Assembly (NCBI GenBank): GCA_015039365.1
Contig: WION01000634.1
Span: 1-27,024, forward strand
Reading direction: 5' to 3'
From: Amanita rubescens
Lineage: Eukaryota > Basidiomycota > Agaricomycetes > Agaricales > Amanitaceae
DNA length: 27,024 nt
How positions within the stretch are numbered: position 1 is the first letter of the stretch; every line of letters starts with the position of its first letter. The notes below the pieces were generated by a model that saw only the letters and a list, made by a program, of their open reading frames with translations, searched no databases and was not told where the DNA came from. Below, piece by piece: positions 9,501 through 18,487 of the stretch. A program made the position numbers and the translations under genes.

Positions 9501-12500
9501 GGACCAGCTGGTACAGCGCATTGATCGACGCAAGTTTGGGCGGACGACGAGAAGAGCTGAGATGCTGTCTGAATTGCTTCACGAGCCCAGGAATATCAAC
9601 GTGTTCAGGAGCGAACATCAAAAAATGTTGAATGCACTTGATTGCTTCGACTTGAACACCCTCGTCATTCTCCAGGGAAAACTCTCTAATCAGATTAAGA
9701 ACTAGCGTTCTAGTCCTCGGTGATTCGTGCATGTCCGGCCCTAAAACCGTCGTAACGGCGTCGATGATTTGACACGCAACAGGATATGCCGGACAATCTC
9801 CGCTGAGATTGCCGTTGAGCAGTGTTCCACCCTCCCTTTCGTGCGAATCGAGGGTATAAACTTTGAGCAGCATTCCAAGCGTACTTGATACGAACGGCGC
9901 GTAACCCAAACTGGCGGCATTGATAACGGTAGCAAGTGACTTCAGAGCCCAGAAGTGTACAACCGGGTGCGGGTCGTTGCTCAGTGACATGAGAACATTG
10001 ACTGTCGTTTTCAACAACGGACCAGCAGCAAGCCCACCGACGTAATTGTATATAGCACCAAATGCGAGCGCACAGCCTGCTCGCCCATTGGGATCTCGGT
10101 TGCTAACGACCTGGTCTACCAAATCTTTGATCTGAGTCGTGAGGAAACTGGTGTTTGAGAGGCTGGCAAGCCTTCCTATCGCCTCTGTGCTCGCAGCACG
10201 TAAGACGGGGTCACCATCGATAAGTGTAGACTGTGCATATATTGAGTACGGCCAAACGGGGAAAAAGGAGACATACCATAAGGAACGGGGACAGCAGGTT
10301 AGTTATCTGTGTATTTCCTAAAACATCGCGAGTTTGCCTTGCATGCGTTGAGCCCATGGCGTTCCTCAAAGCAAGAACTATCGCGATTGACGCGTTAACA
10401 GTAACAGCAACCTTCCGACCCAAATTCTTCTCAAGCTTCGAGGACCGAACAGCTTCAAGCAACGTATTGATCGTCCGGATAGAGACTGTCAGGTCCTGCA
10501 AGGGCAATAGTTGCGCAAATAATTCGACAGCTGCATCCACTACCGCTGTCGTAGGTGGCGGAGGTTCAACAAGTTGGAACAGTTTCCCGTCCAAACTCCT
10601 GGATTGCTGCTGACACAAGAAGAGTGGATCGTACTCGCAAGTGCCTAAGATAGGTTTCCGCAACTAATAGAATATTGTCACTAAGACGTCCCACCAGTTC
10701 ATCACCAAAAACACGTACCAGCGCATTTATAGCAACCTCCACCACATCTCGATTCAAAATGTCCCCTCCATCATCACCATTCTCCTCTCCGCCGTTCGCA
10801 GAAGCAGGTGATCCCTCAGCCCTAGCCCCATCCAGCATTCCAAACCCGACCTCGACAATCTCACCTGGCTTACCACCCGCAACCACTCCATACGCATATC
10901 CATCGGCGCTACACCAAAGATTCGAAAAGGCGCCGGTATTTGAAGTAATCGCGGCTTGCAACTGCGAACCTGCGTACCCCTCCATGCTGCCAAACAGAGA
11001 CGCAGTCGATTGCAACAACGCGTTCTGAATTGGATCCGCGATCCGATTCGCGCCAAGCGCCGAGAAACACTGGAATATGCGCTTCCTTAACAATGCCTCT
11101 CTAGCTCGCAGAGTCAAGGATCGACTGCCGGGGTATCCCAACTCTGCCCCGATGGAAGACGGTCCAGGTCCAGGTCCAGATGAAGACCCCGATGATGTAC
11201 CCCCACTTACGATCTCCAGAGGATCTTCTACACTCAAACCCTGAAAGTTATTCGCAAATTGAAGCGCGTTGCTCAACACGGACGAGATCCTACGAGCCAC
11301 ATCGAGCGTAACAAGCGCAGACGCGTTGTGACGAAGGAAACAAAGGACGGCGCCCAACGCGCTTTCTCGCACGTGCAACAAGAACGCCCATTCCGACGGA
11401 GATCGAGACGCTGAGCCACTCAAGCTCGTAGAACTCGATCCAGCGTTTCCGAGACCGCTTCCACCCGCCAAATCGCGTCCTGTCGGTTTCGGCAGCGCGT
11501 TCCTCCAAAGGACGAGCAATTGCGCGAGCTGGGGTCGGACGAACCCAGGTCCTAAACAGAGTAGCGCGCTTATCGCGGTCCACGCTACCTCTACTTCGAT
11601 CCATGCAACCTCTAAGGTGTGTTCGCCTGCGCGTTTGAGTAGTTGGACGGCGATGTCGAGGACTTTGGCCGAGATGTCGTATGAGACGTAGAGGGGGCGA
11701 GAAGGGATGACTGATACGAGTGCTGCCAGGGCATGGGCGTGGCCGAGCGCTCGGATAGGTGGTGAAGAGGTGTGGTGTGATGAAGAGGGAGGGCTGACCA
11801 GGAGAGTGAGATCACGTTGCAACAGTTCGATAATGGTCAAAAGGGTTTTTGGGAGACGGAGAGGAGTCGAAGCGCAGAAACAACGCAGAGCCCATGATGC
11901 GGATATGCGCACGCTATGACTGGGGTGGGTGAGGAGGGTGAGGAGCGGCTCCGCTAAAGCTTCCTGTTGTATCGTTTACGTGAACACTGGATCGGGGGGG
12001 CTACTCAAAATCAAACTGACCTGAATAGTACCCGGGAGATTCCCAAGCTGACCCACCAACCCAGCTGCCTCCTTCAACACTACACATAACACAGTACTTC
12101 CCGGGACGTTAGCACCGGATCCCAGCATCGGCGGCCAGCGCTTGAGATACGACACCGACAACTCCTTGAGAGCCTGTATCTGGTCCTGTTCGCTCAACAT
12201 CCTCACCCCAACCACATCGCGAAGGACGATAGACACGAGCTTACAAGCAAGCAGCCTTTCGTACCTCTTCGCAAGTACATTTATGCCCCCTGCACCGCCG
12301 CCAAAACCCGATCCAGACGTAGCACCGCTACCTCCAGCGGAAGAAACATAATGTGCCACAATCTCCGTCATAAAATGCGCGACTAGCAACGCATAGTTCG
12401 CCTCTACCCATTCCGAGCCCAGTTTTTCCAGCACGGCAACATAAAAGTCGAATAAACCAATCTTTGTCTTTCTACTTGCGTTGGTCTTGTTGAACTGTAC

Positions 12501-13736
12501 GGAAAGATGCTTCAGCATCTCCTCCGCTGTCCAAAGTGGTTTGGCGATTTCCACCGCTGCAGCGGTATGCGCAGGGGTCCCTGGAGCGAGGGTTTCGTCG
12601 TTCTCCACTAGACTTCCATCTCCATCTTTTCCCTTTTTGCTAGATCCCGCAGACCCCGCCTTGGATGAGGCAGCGGTAGGTGGAGGAATCGCGATCCTTC
12701 TCTCCATCTGCGTCGACGCTAGTAGATGTCCAACTAACCCAGCATGCGCGCTCCTAGTCGACTGGTCTGCACCATCCAGGCTCCGAACGCATAAAGTCAA
12801 GATGGACTCTACGTCTGTGTGAGATGGAGGCGTGTCCGGAGAGAACATGGCGATTAGGACCTGTGTTGCGGCTCGCTGAACGGGGAGGGATTTGTCTGTT
12901 AAGACGTATCGCGATTGCTTTAGAATGTCTTTGGAGGCATAATCGGTTACGGCGCGTTTGGCTGTTGAAAGTGCTTTGCGGAGGGTGAGTAGGGCGGAGT
13001 ATCGGAGCAGAGGCGACTGAAAGGCCTTGTCAGCCAAAATAGTTATAGATCGTGTTAGGCGTACTTGCATTATTAGATGATTTGGCAGTTTTTAGAGTGA
13101 TGACGACGATCTCGGCCATGAACGACATGAACTGTGAAAGAGAACGTTTACGACCAGTCTCATCCAGAAAATCTGGATACTACTCACCTGTGACCCAAAT
13201 GTACCCATAATCTCTCCTATACACGTGAACGCAGCACTCAACGCGAAGCACTCAGCTTCCCATTCAACATCCTCAACGTGGACCACTCACATCCTCTTTG
13301 CCTCTTTCTCTGGGGTCTTGAAATCGCCCACGATCTTCATGAACACTTGTAGAGTATCGAAAAGGGACCTCGTTTCACCTCGTGAATACATCGCAGTGAA
13401 ACATCTCGCAACGAGGTTTCTAAGCGCTCGACCTGGAAGTGGGTACGGATCTGGTGCAACGACGACTTTGATTAGAGCTTTCTCTAGAGCGGATTGCTTT
13501 GGCTTGAGGGTTTCCTACCAAAATATCATACGGTGACTTCAGAAAGGTAGGAACTTGGCTCACGAGAGACACGGTGGTCAACTGCTTCTCCAGCAAAGAC
13601 AAGTATTGGAATAGATAGACCTCCCCATTCTCTGGGGTGATCTCTGACTGAAAGAGAAGTCAGACAGATGTGATAAAGATGAAGAAGAAGAATTTACTTC
13701 TTGTATGTCTTCTAGGATGGCCTCGTCTGAAGCCAT
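6501..13736 (-). CDS. LAA1: LAA1/HEATR5 HEAT-repeat protein, AP-1 clathrin adaptor cofactor
   Basis: Complete gene of 18 exons, about 2,122 residues, close to yeast Laa1 and human HEATR5B. Exons: 13698-13736, 13564-13647, 13291-13514, 13188-13236, 13069-13131, 12021-13016, 10695-11963, 10277-10633, 8938-10230, 8656-8887, 8316-8602, 7827-8263, 7683-7780, 7508-7633, 7303-7459, 7095-7251, 6815-7046, 6501-6769. All 17 introns are 45-61 nt and every phase fits. Intron 5 (13017-13068) is GC-AG with GCAAGT. Family hallmarks include P-Q-L-A-Q-L-L-V-L-W-R-N, N-Y-V-G-G-L, C-I-Q-H-F-L-M-F-A-P-E-H-V-D and L-A-P-L-W-I-A-A-L-S-D-Y-A. Known role: an alpha-solenoid that helps AP-1 function at the trans-Golgi/endosome. 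The start is ATG 13736 (AGAGATGGC context); no in-frame ATG lies just upstream. A serine/glycine-rich, K-K-G-K-D-G-D loop in exon 6 is probably disordered. The intron at 10634-10694 has an alternative 37-nt solution. Confidence 0.95.
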
Positions 13737-14093
13737 CTCTGCTGAAGGGACGCGATGGGTCAAAGTTTCCTTTCTTGGATCAATGCGTGACAGATGGTCA
13801 CTCCGAGTCCATCAAAATTCCCATCACTACCGTTGTCCAAGCCTCGAGAGACGATTCAATCATTGAATCTGTGTTCGAACTCACCATACATCAGAGCCAC
13901 GCTTCAGCACCCTAATTCTCGGCGTCACAAGCACCAAGGAGCTATCTTCCCTTGGGCAATGACTTGGTATGTAATATGGGCGCCGTCTGGTTCAAAAGAC
14001 GCGGACGACCAAATGTAAGAACTTGCAGCTTGCGTGATGAAAGGAAGCTAGGAGGGGTTTCGAACCGCTCATTGTTCAAGATTCGTGGTTCTC
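13737..14093. other. Upstream region of LAA1, no gene seen
   Basis: This is the presumed LAA1 promoter and 5' UTR. About 36 bp next to the ATG is also present in the duplicated copy at 3414-3450. Short open frames on the + strand show no recognisable motif. A GGTTCGAAACC-like element on the - strand near 14055-14065 is not part of a foldable tRNA. Confidence 0.5.
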
Positions 14094-14450
14094 TCAACTA
14101 GATTTTGGAGCCCAAAGAACAAGACAAAGGGCAGGAGAAGCCAGGCCGATGTGCCAGTGCGACTTAACTGCCACGATTGTCTTAGTGAGGGGCCCGCCAG
14201 TCGAATCATCTGAAACGGTGAGTTCGACAGGCTCATTAAGCAGCACAGTGGTTGTCAGGCCGCAAGCTTCACGAAACTTTACGCCTTGCTGTGCGCATTG
14301 AAAACCGTGGCACAATACTTGATCGTTACCGATATCTTGACCTGTTGTTGACGCCTCCAACCAGGATAAATAGATAATTGAGGAGAAGACCCCAGAATTG
14401 GGTAGAGGCAGGCCGCCGAGCCTCACAGGTATTCAAATATTCAAGTACGA
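14094..14450 (-). pseudogene. Decayed tandem copy of the DUF4430 gene
   Basis: The - strand resembles exon 2 of the intact DUF4430 gene just upstream. In one frame S-T-Q-F-W-G-L-L-L-N-Y-L-F-I-L-V-G-G matches S-T-K-F-W-G-I-L-L-N-Y-Q-F-I-P-V-G-G of the intact gene. The frame then hits a stop, and the remaining similarity (E-P-V-E-L-T-V-S-D-D-S-T-G-G-P-L) continues in another frame. The equivalents of exon 1 and the signal peptide are missing. The last residues before the stop at 14094 are hydrophobic and unlike the intact protein. The copy is same-strand and downstream, consistent with an old tandem duplication. Confidence 0.72.
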
Positions 14451-14570
14451 CACAAAATCTATTTCTTCTGTCCGGTATAATCCAAGAATACCCGTAGAAC
14501 CGATCACCAACAATGTCAAAAGAGTGGAAAAAAAGATATAAACCCAGCATCTGATCCTCGCCGACCTCTT

Positions 14571-15353
14571 TCAGTAAACTACTTCAATCGTCAACGCAGC
14601 TGAACGAACGGAATCCGACTTCTCTGCCTTCACCTTCTGCGTACCTGGACTTTTGAAGGTAACGGAAACGTGTCCGTTTGCGTCACTGGTCTGTCCATTA
14701 ACCTCTGCTCCTGCAACGGGCGAGCCACTTTGACCGTTTGTAACGGTGAGTATCACTGGGTGACCAACGTGCACGTAGCCGGGGCCAGTAAGCTTGAGGA
14801 AGTTGACCTTGTTGAACGCGTCAAAAGCGAACAAGACGTCGTCCATGCGCTTGACCTCTTGTTGACACCCTCCGACCGGGATAAATTGATAATTGAGGAG
14901 AATGCCCCAGAACTTGGTAGATGTCTGCGCCTGGTCCGCGATGGTGGTGACAAAGTAATCGTCGAACTCTGTAGAGAACGTGCTGCAAGTAGAGGTTGAG
15001 CGTCACATTTTCGGGAAAGGGAATGCAGTGGGGCGGACTTACCCGTCCCACGAGAAGTGATGGAGTTTTGAAGCATCGTCGAGCGCACTCGTAACAGTGG
15101 GACCGGGAGTCGGATTAGCGTTATTATTGGTACCGTCACAAGGGTGGGTGCCTCCCGACGCAGTGGTCACCTTATGACCATGCGTAAAGATCGGTCCTTC
15201 GAAGATGGTGTAAGTTGCGGCTTCGATGCGCAAGTTGACAGTTGTTGGGACCGCCGAGTTATCAGCAGAGGCCTTGACGCTGAGGATGAGTGCCCCAAAT
15301 AGGAAGAGCAAGCTGTGAGTGACAGTGCGTAGCGCGAAGCTGCGAGGTAACAT
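14571..15353 (-). CDS. Secreted DUF4430 domain protein
   Basis: Two exons, 15043-15353 and 14571-14982, separated by a 60-nt GT-AG intron (14983-15042, GTAAGT...TTGCAG), give 240 residues with matching phases. ATG 15353 starts an N-terminus with two arginines, a hydrophobic stretch (L-L-F-L-F-G-A-L-I-L-S-V) and a likely cleavage after A-S-A, so the product is probably exported. The mature part has the DUF4430 pattern: V-N-L-R-I-E-A-A-T-Y-T-I-F-E-G, then G-G-T-H-P-C-D-G-T-N-N-N-A-N-P-T-P-G-P, then F-W-G-I-L-L-N-Y and V-G-G-C-Q-Q-E-V. Two cysteines (in H-P-C-D-G and G-G-C-Q-Q) may pair. The C-terminal third (T-V-T-N-G-Q-S-G-S-P-V-A-G-A) looks like a small beta-sandwich. Similar proteins occur in multicopy families in mushroom-forming fungi; the function is not established. 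A decayed copy lies just downstream. Confidence 0.9.
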
Positions 15354-16256
15354 GATAGCCTTTCGAGTGAAAGAAAGCCTCTGTTATTGTACTAGCGGCG
15401 TTTCTTCGGTTACGTGCTGCAAAAAAAAATCAAGTACGTAAATCTGATGCCGGCAGACAGCCCGAGTTCCTTCCCCATTTAGGTTTTCAAATTTTTATCT
15501 GTCGAAATGGAAAGGCGTGGGCTTAGGGCTGCTTAGGGAAATCCCAATGGGCAAAGACATAGCACCTTGACTCGGGACTCCTGGATTCCAGCACCTGGCA
15601 AACACTATAAATGACAAGCCCAATCACAACATGTCCCAGGACGAAACCGTACTTACAGCCAATTCCAAAACCGTAGTCGTTTTCGACTTCAGTATGTGGG
15701 GCCGAATAACGTGGGACGCCCAGCCATACTACTGATTTGGAAAGACTCATGTTTTCACCTCCAATTATGACCCTGAAGGGGCTTCAAATTTGTATGGTGA
15801 CCGACCAAGTGGTATGATAAATTACATATGTAAGTATTGTTGTGTCACTGGCCTGAGAGTCTGTTTCGAGAAAATGGCCTGAAGACGGGGAGAGACAGGG
15901 CAGCTTCGTGGCATGTTGTCAGATGTTAGTATCCAAATCGCGTCTCCACCTGTTCCTCCGTACGGCGACAAGTCGATTGTTTTCGTTGTTTGATTTCTTG
16001 GTGAACAACGAGGTCAAGATGGGGAGCGTCAGCATCAACGATATACGACTGTAGCGTCCAGATAAGGTAGTACAGATCGTGAGTAAATATTAAATGATGG
16101 GAATATCAACGCTAGAAGGTGCGCTAATTCGCTTCCACACTGGGCCACAAATTGTCCACGCTAGTCCAACTTCCGCAGTGACTAGTCCATCGGATTCGCT
16201 ACCTAACCAATCTTATAAGCAAGCCAACAAACGTATGTAAAAGACGAGGGTGGACT
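15354..16256. other. Intergenic region, one weak small-gene candidate
   Basis: This contains the DUF4430 promoter and spacer sequence. A - strand frame from ATG 15750 could be a small gene: it has a donor-like GTAAGT about 95 bp downstream and a TTTATAG acceptor 54 bp later, giving about 57 residues when spliced or 75 unspliced. I see no known domain and rate it doubtful. No UBL domain or other DDI1 N-terminal coding sequence is visible before 16257. An A9 run lies near 15422. Confidence 0.35.
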
Positions 16257-16883
16257 ATGCTCTAGTTAGTGCCAGATCATCTTCATTGGGTGACGACTAA
16301 TTTGATGACTTGAAGCGTGCCTGTCGAAGTTAACGGTCATCCCATAAAAGAGTTTGTGGATAGCGGCGCGCAACAGTCTATTATGAGCCTTCGATGTGCA
16401 GAGGCGTGTGGGTGAGTACAGTGTTCCTCCAGTTCTGCTCTCGCTGACTGGTTCTGACATTATGCGTCTGATCGATTCACGACTTTCAGGAATAGCGCGG
16501 GGAGTTGGGACTGCCAAAATTCTCGGAAGGGTGCACAGCGCTCAACTTAAACTGGCAGATCTCTTCTTCCCATGTTCATTCACAATCATGGAGGTACATG
16601 TAAGACTTTCAAAGTCTTATTACGCACGACTGACGTGACTTAGGGCCGAGACGTCGACCTGTTGCTAGGTCTCGACATGCTCAAAGCCCACCAAGCATGC
16701 ATCGACTTGGAAAAGAATGTCCTCTGGATTCAAGGCCGTGAAGTCCGGTTCCTGAGCGAACACGAGCTACCGATGAAGCAAGGTAACGCCGAATATTCGT
16801 CTGCCTCAGTTTCTTATACCATAACTGAGGCTCATTCCTTAGATATTTGCCTCGATAAATTTTCGCTGCCAACAGTTACATGA
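16257..16883 (+). pseudogene. DDI1: DDI1-type retroviral-like aspartyl protease, N-terminally truncated, one acceptor missing
   Basis: The product resembles the RVP domain of the ubiquitin-shuttle protease Ddi1. Segments: 16257-16264 (M-L-Y), 16316-16411 ([21 protein letters not shown], with the catalytic D-S-G-A intact), 16458-16593 ([15 protein letters not shown]), 16644-16782 (L-L-L-G-L-D-M-L-K-A-H-Q) and 16843-16883. Introns at 16265-16315, 16594-16643 and 16783-16842 are normal GT-AG and in phase. The second intron starts well (GTGAGT at 16412), but at the position family alignment requires (about 16457) the sequence is TTCTGAC, with no AG; every nearby AG breaks the frame. The UBL domain expected in Ddi1 is absent upstream. 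A degenerate paralogue is likely; a single-base sequence error at the acceptor is the alternative. Confidence 0.75.
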
Positions 16884-17988
16884 TCAATCCAAAGGCATGT
16901 TTGCATAGAGCGATTCCCTCGCCATTTTCTTCCTGAGAATCTGGGCTCCCGGTTCAGTGACGGATTTGTCCCGAGCCCTTCGTACAATCGCCTTGTCCGT
17001 CTCTGTCATCTCTGCACGCAATTTCAACTGATTCTGCTTATCCGAACGGATGTGGAGGTTCATGTACCTAATCGAAATACGTTCAACGACCACGCGGCAA
17101 AAGGAAATCGACGTTGCTTACTCCATGCATGAAGCGACCGTCATGGGTTTCTCAACAGTTGTGCCAGTGCGACCAGAAAGCATCAAAAACGCTTCTTTCT
17201 CTTTCGCCATCTTCATGGGATCGCCGTAGACGGGGAAAGGCATCGTGATCGAAAAGTCGCTGTTGTTGACGTTGAACTCCAGTAGTCCGAGGCGATCGTT
17301 GCGGTGCCCGTTGCGATTGAGTTTCTCTCTCTCTCCTCGCCACATGCTGTCGCGCATCTCGGTGAGAGGGGCATTTCCCGATTGGCCTGGTATGTGGGAG
17401 TACAAGTGATTAATTTGGATCATCCCTTCCATCTTCTCGCCGTAGGGCTCGTCAGTGATAAAGAGTTTGACGAAAGAATGTACGTCGGAAGGTTCGATGG
17501 CGATGTCGACGCGGGTCATGAATGGCACTTTGAATCCGAGCTCACGATTCCTGTTAAGGTCCAGGTCGAGGGCAACACAGACCTGGAGCATGGCGACGAG
17601 CGTGACGTTGGAAGCCAAGGTTTTCACGAGTTCCTGGACCTTGGGACGCTCTGACGGAGTGCACCCTGTTTTGTGACGAGGCCTGAAGAGCGGTGAGCTT
17701 TCGGAAGAGAATGCACTTCTGTTGACATACCAGTCCTTCTTTTGGCACTCCTTCGAACAATACCACACACTTTTGCACTGCAAACCATACGATTCAACCG
17801 GGAGAAAAATAGGAGGTCATCCTCACCCTTTTACATGTCGGCAAATTGTGGCGGACCGTGAAGCAGGTTGTGCACTGGACTTGGATCTTACTTTTGTTTG
17901 CCTCGATGACTTCCTGAGGGGTAGCTGTCATGCGGAACAACTCTTGGCTGAGAGGATGGGTCGTATGAATGACCTTCGTTGGATCCAT
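16884..17988 (-). CDS. MYND zinc-finger protein, 317 residues
   Basis: Four exons, 17827-17988, 17731-17777, 17122-17682 and 16884-17067, with 48-54-nt GT-AG introns, all phases matching, and stop TGA at 16886-16884. The MYND finger is complete and spans three exons: C39, C42, C52, C55, C61, C65, H73, C77 (Y-C-S-K-E-C-Q-K-K-D-W). MYND fingers usually bind proline-rich peptides. Downstream there is no SET domain, only an uncharacterised region typical of fungal MYND-only proteins (R-V-D-I-A-I-E-P-S-D-V, F-I-T-D-E-P-Y-G-E-K) ending in a basic, helical tail. The start is ATG 17988; no better in-frame ATG was seen. It converges with the DDI1-like gene, whose stop codon directly abuts this one. 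The partner or target is unknown. Confidence 0.9.
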
Positions 17989-18406
17989 CGTGCCGATGCG
18001 AGTCAAGTGGTGGTCACGCAAGGTCGCCAATTTATCTCAATAGTTCTGTGGCTGTACATGTCTCGGATGTTTCTTGTCCTGGTCTCAGCTACTAGTAACA
18101 CACACTGGCACTTGCCATCCACAACCCCGACCTGTTCCGTTGTTTGCCGCGCGTTCCGTCCTCCGCCTGAAGGCTGAAGCTGAAGTATGACTGGTGCCTG
18201 CCTGCGTGTGTGACCTCAAGAATCTTAATCAGGTCGCGCGACACATACATCACTGAAGCCACTACGACCGCGCCGATGTTCCCAAATGTTTCCAACTGTA
18301 AGCCTGTACCTCCTAGCACCACCTGATCCTGCTATATTGATATATAATCCCTGTTATACTACAATTTAATAATGGGGACTCACCCAACGTTGTCCCCCTC
18401 CCGCCG
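17989..18406. other. Divergent intergenic region between the MYND and NACHT-WD40 genes
   Basis: This presumably holds both promoters. A - strand frame at 18092-18322 is open with a hydrophobic patch (G-A-V-V-V-A-S-V-M-Y-V) but has no ATG near its start and no known domain. An AT-rich segment with TATATAAT lies at about 18339-18350, roughly 140 bp before the NACHT start. Confidence 0.4.
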
Positions 18407-18444
18407 CTTATAGCCCCTTATAGCAACGCGTGACGCGTCACGCG
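18407..18444 (+). promoter_or_regulatory. Tandem MCB-like ACGCGT sites in an 18-bp perfect palindrome, plus a CTTATAGC repeat
   Basis: CTTATAGC occurs twice (18407-18414 and 18417-18424). Right after it, CGCGTGACGCGTCACGCG (18427-18444) is a perfect palindrome, and two ACGCGT hexamers lie at 18426-18431 and 18433-18438. ACGCGT is the MCB core recognised by MBF-type (Mbp1/Swi6) regulators in fungi. The block ends 43 bp before the NACHT-WD40 ATG. The sequence pattern is seen directly; MBF control is inferred. Confidence 0.5.
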
Positions 18445-18487
18445 CGTGGTCACCAGTTTAGCCTCGTGGCTTTCCTTGCCTCCCTCC

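Noticed and set aside
14030..14100. Possible tRNA: a GGTTCGAAACC-like T-loop on the - strand
   Set aside because: The T stem has a mismatch, no matching acceptor or D arm can be drawn at the right distance, and no anticodon arm forms.
16257..16883. Retrotransposon protease
   Set aside because: The motifs around D-S-G-A and G-L-D-M-L-K-x-H-Q are those of cellular Ddi1, there are introns, and no gag, reverse transcriptase or LTR is nearby.
17722..18177. 151-codon + strand frame over the MYND gene start
   Set aside because: It overlaps the MYND exons 1-2, whose zinc ligands and phases are convincing on the other strand; the + frame has no recognisable domain.
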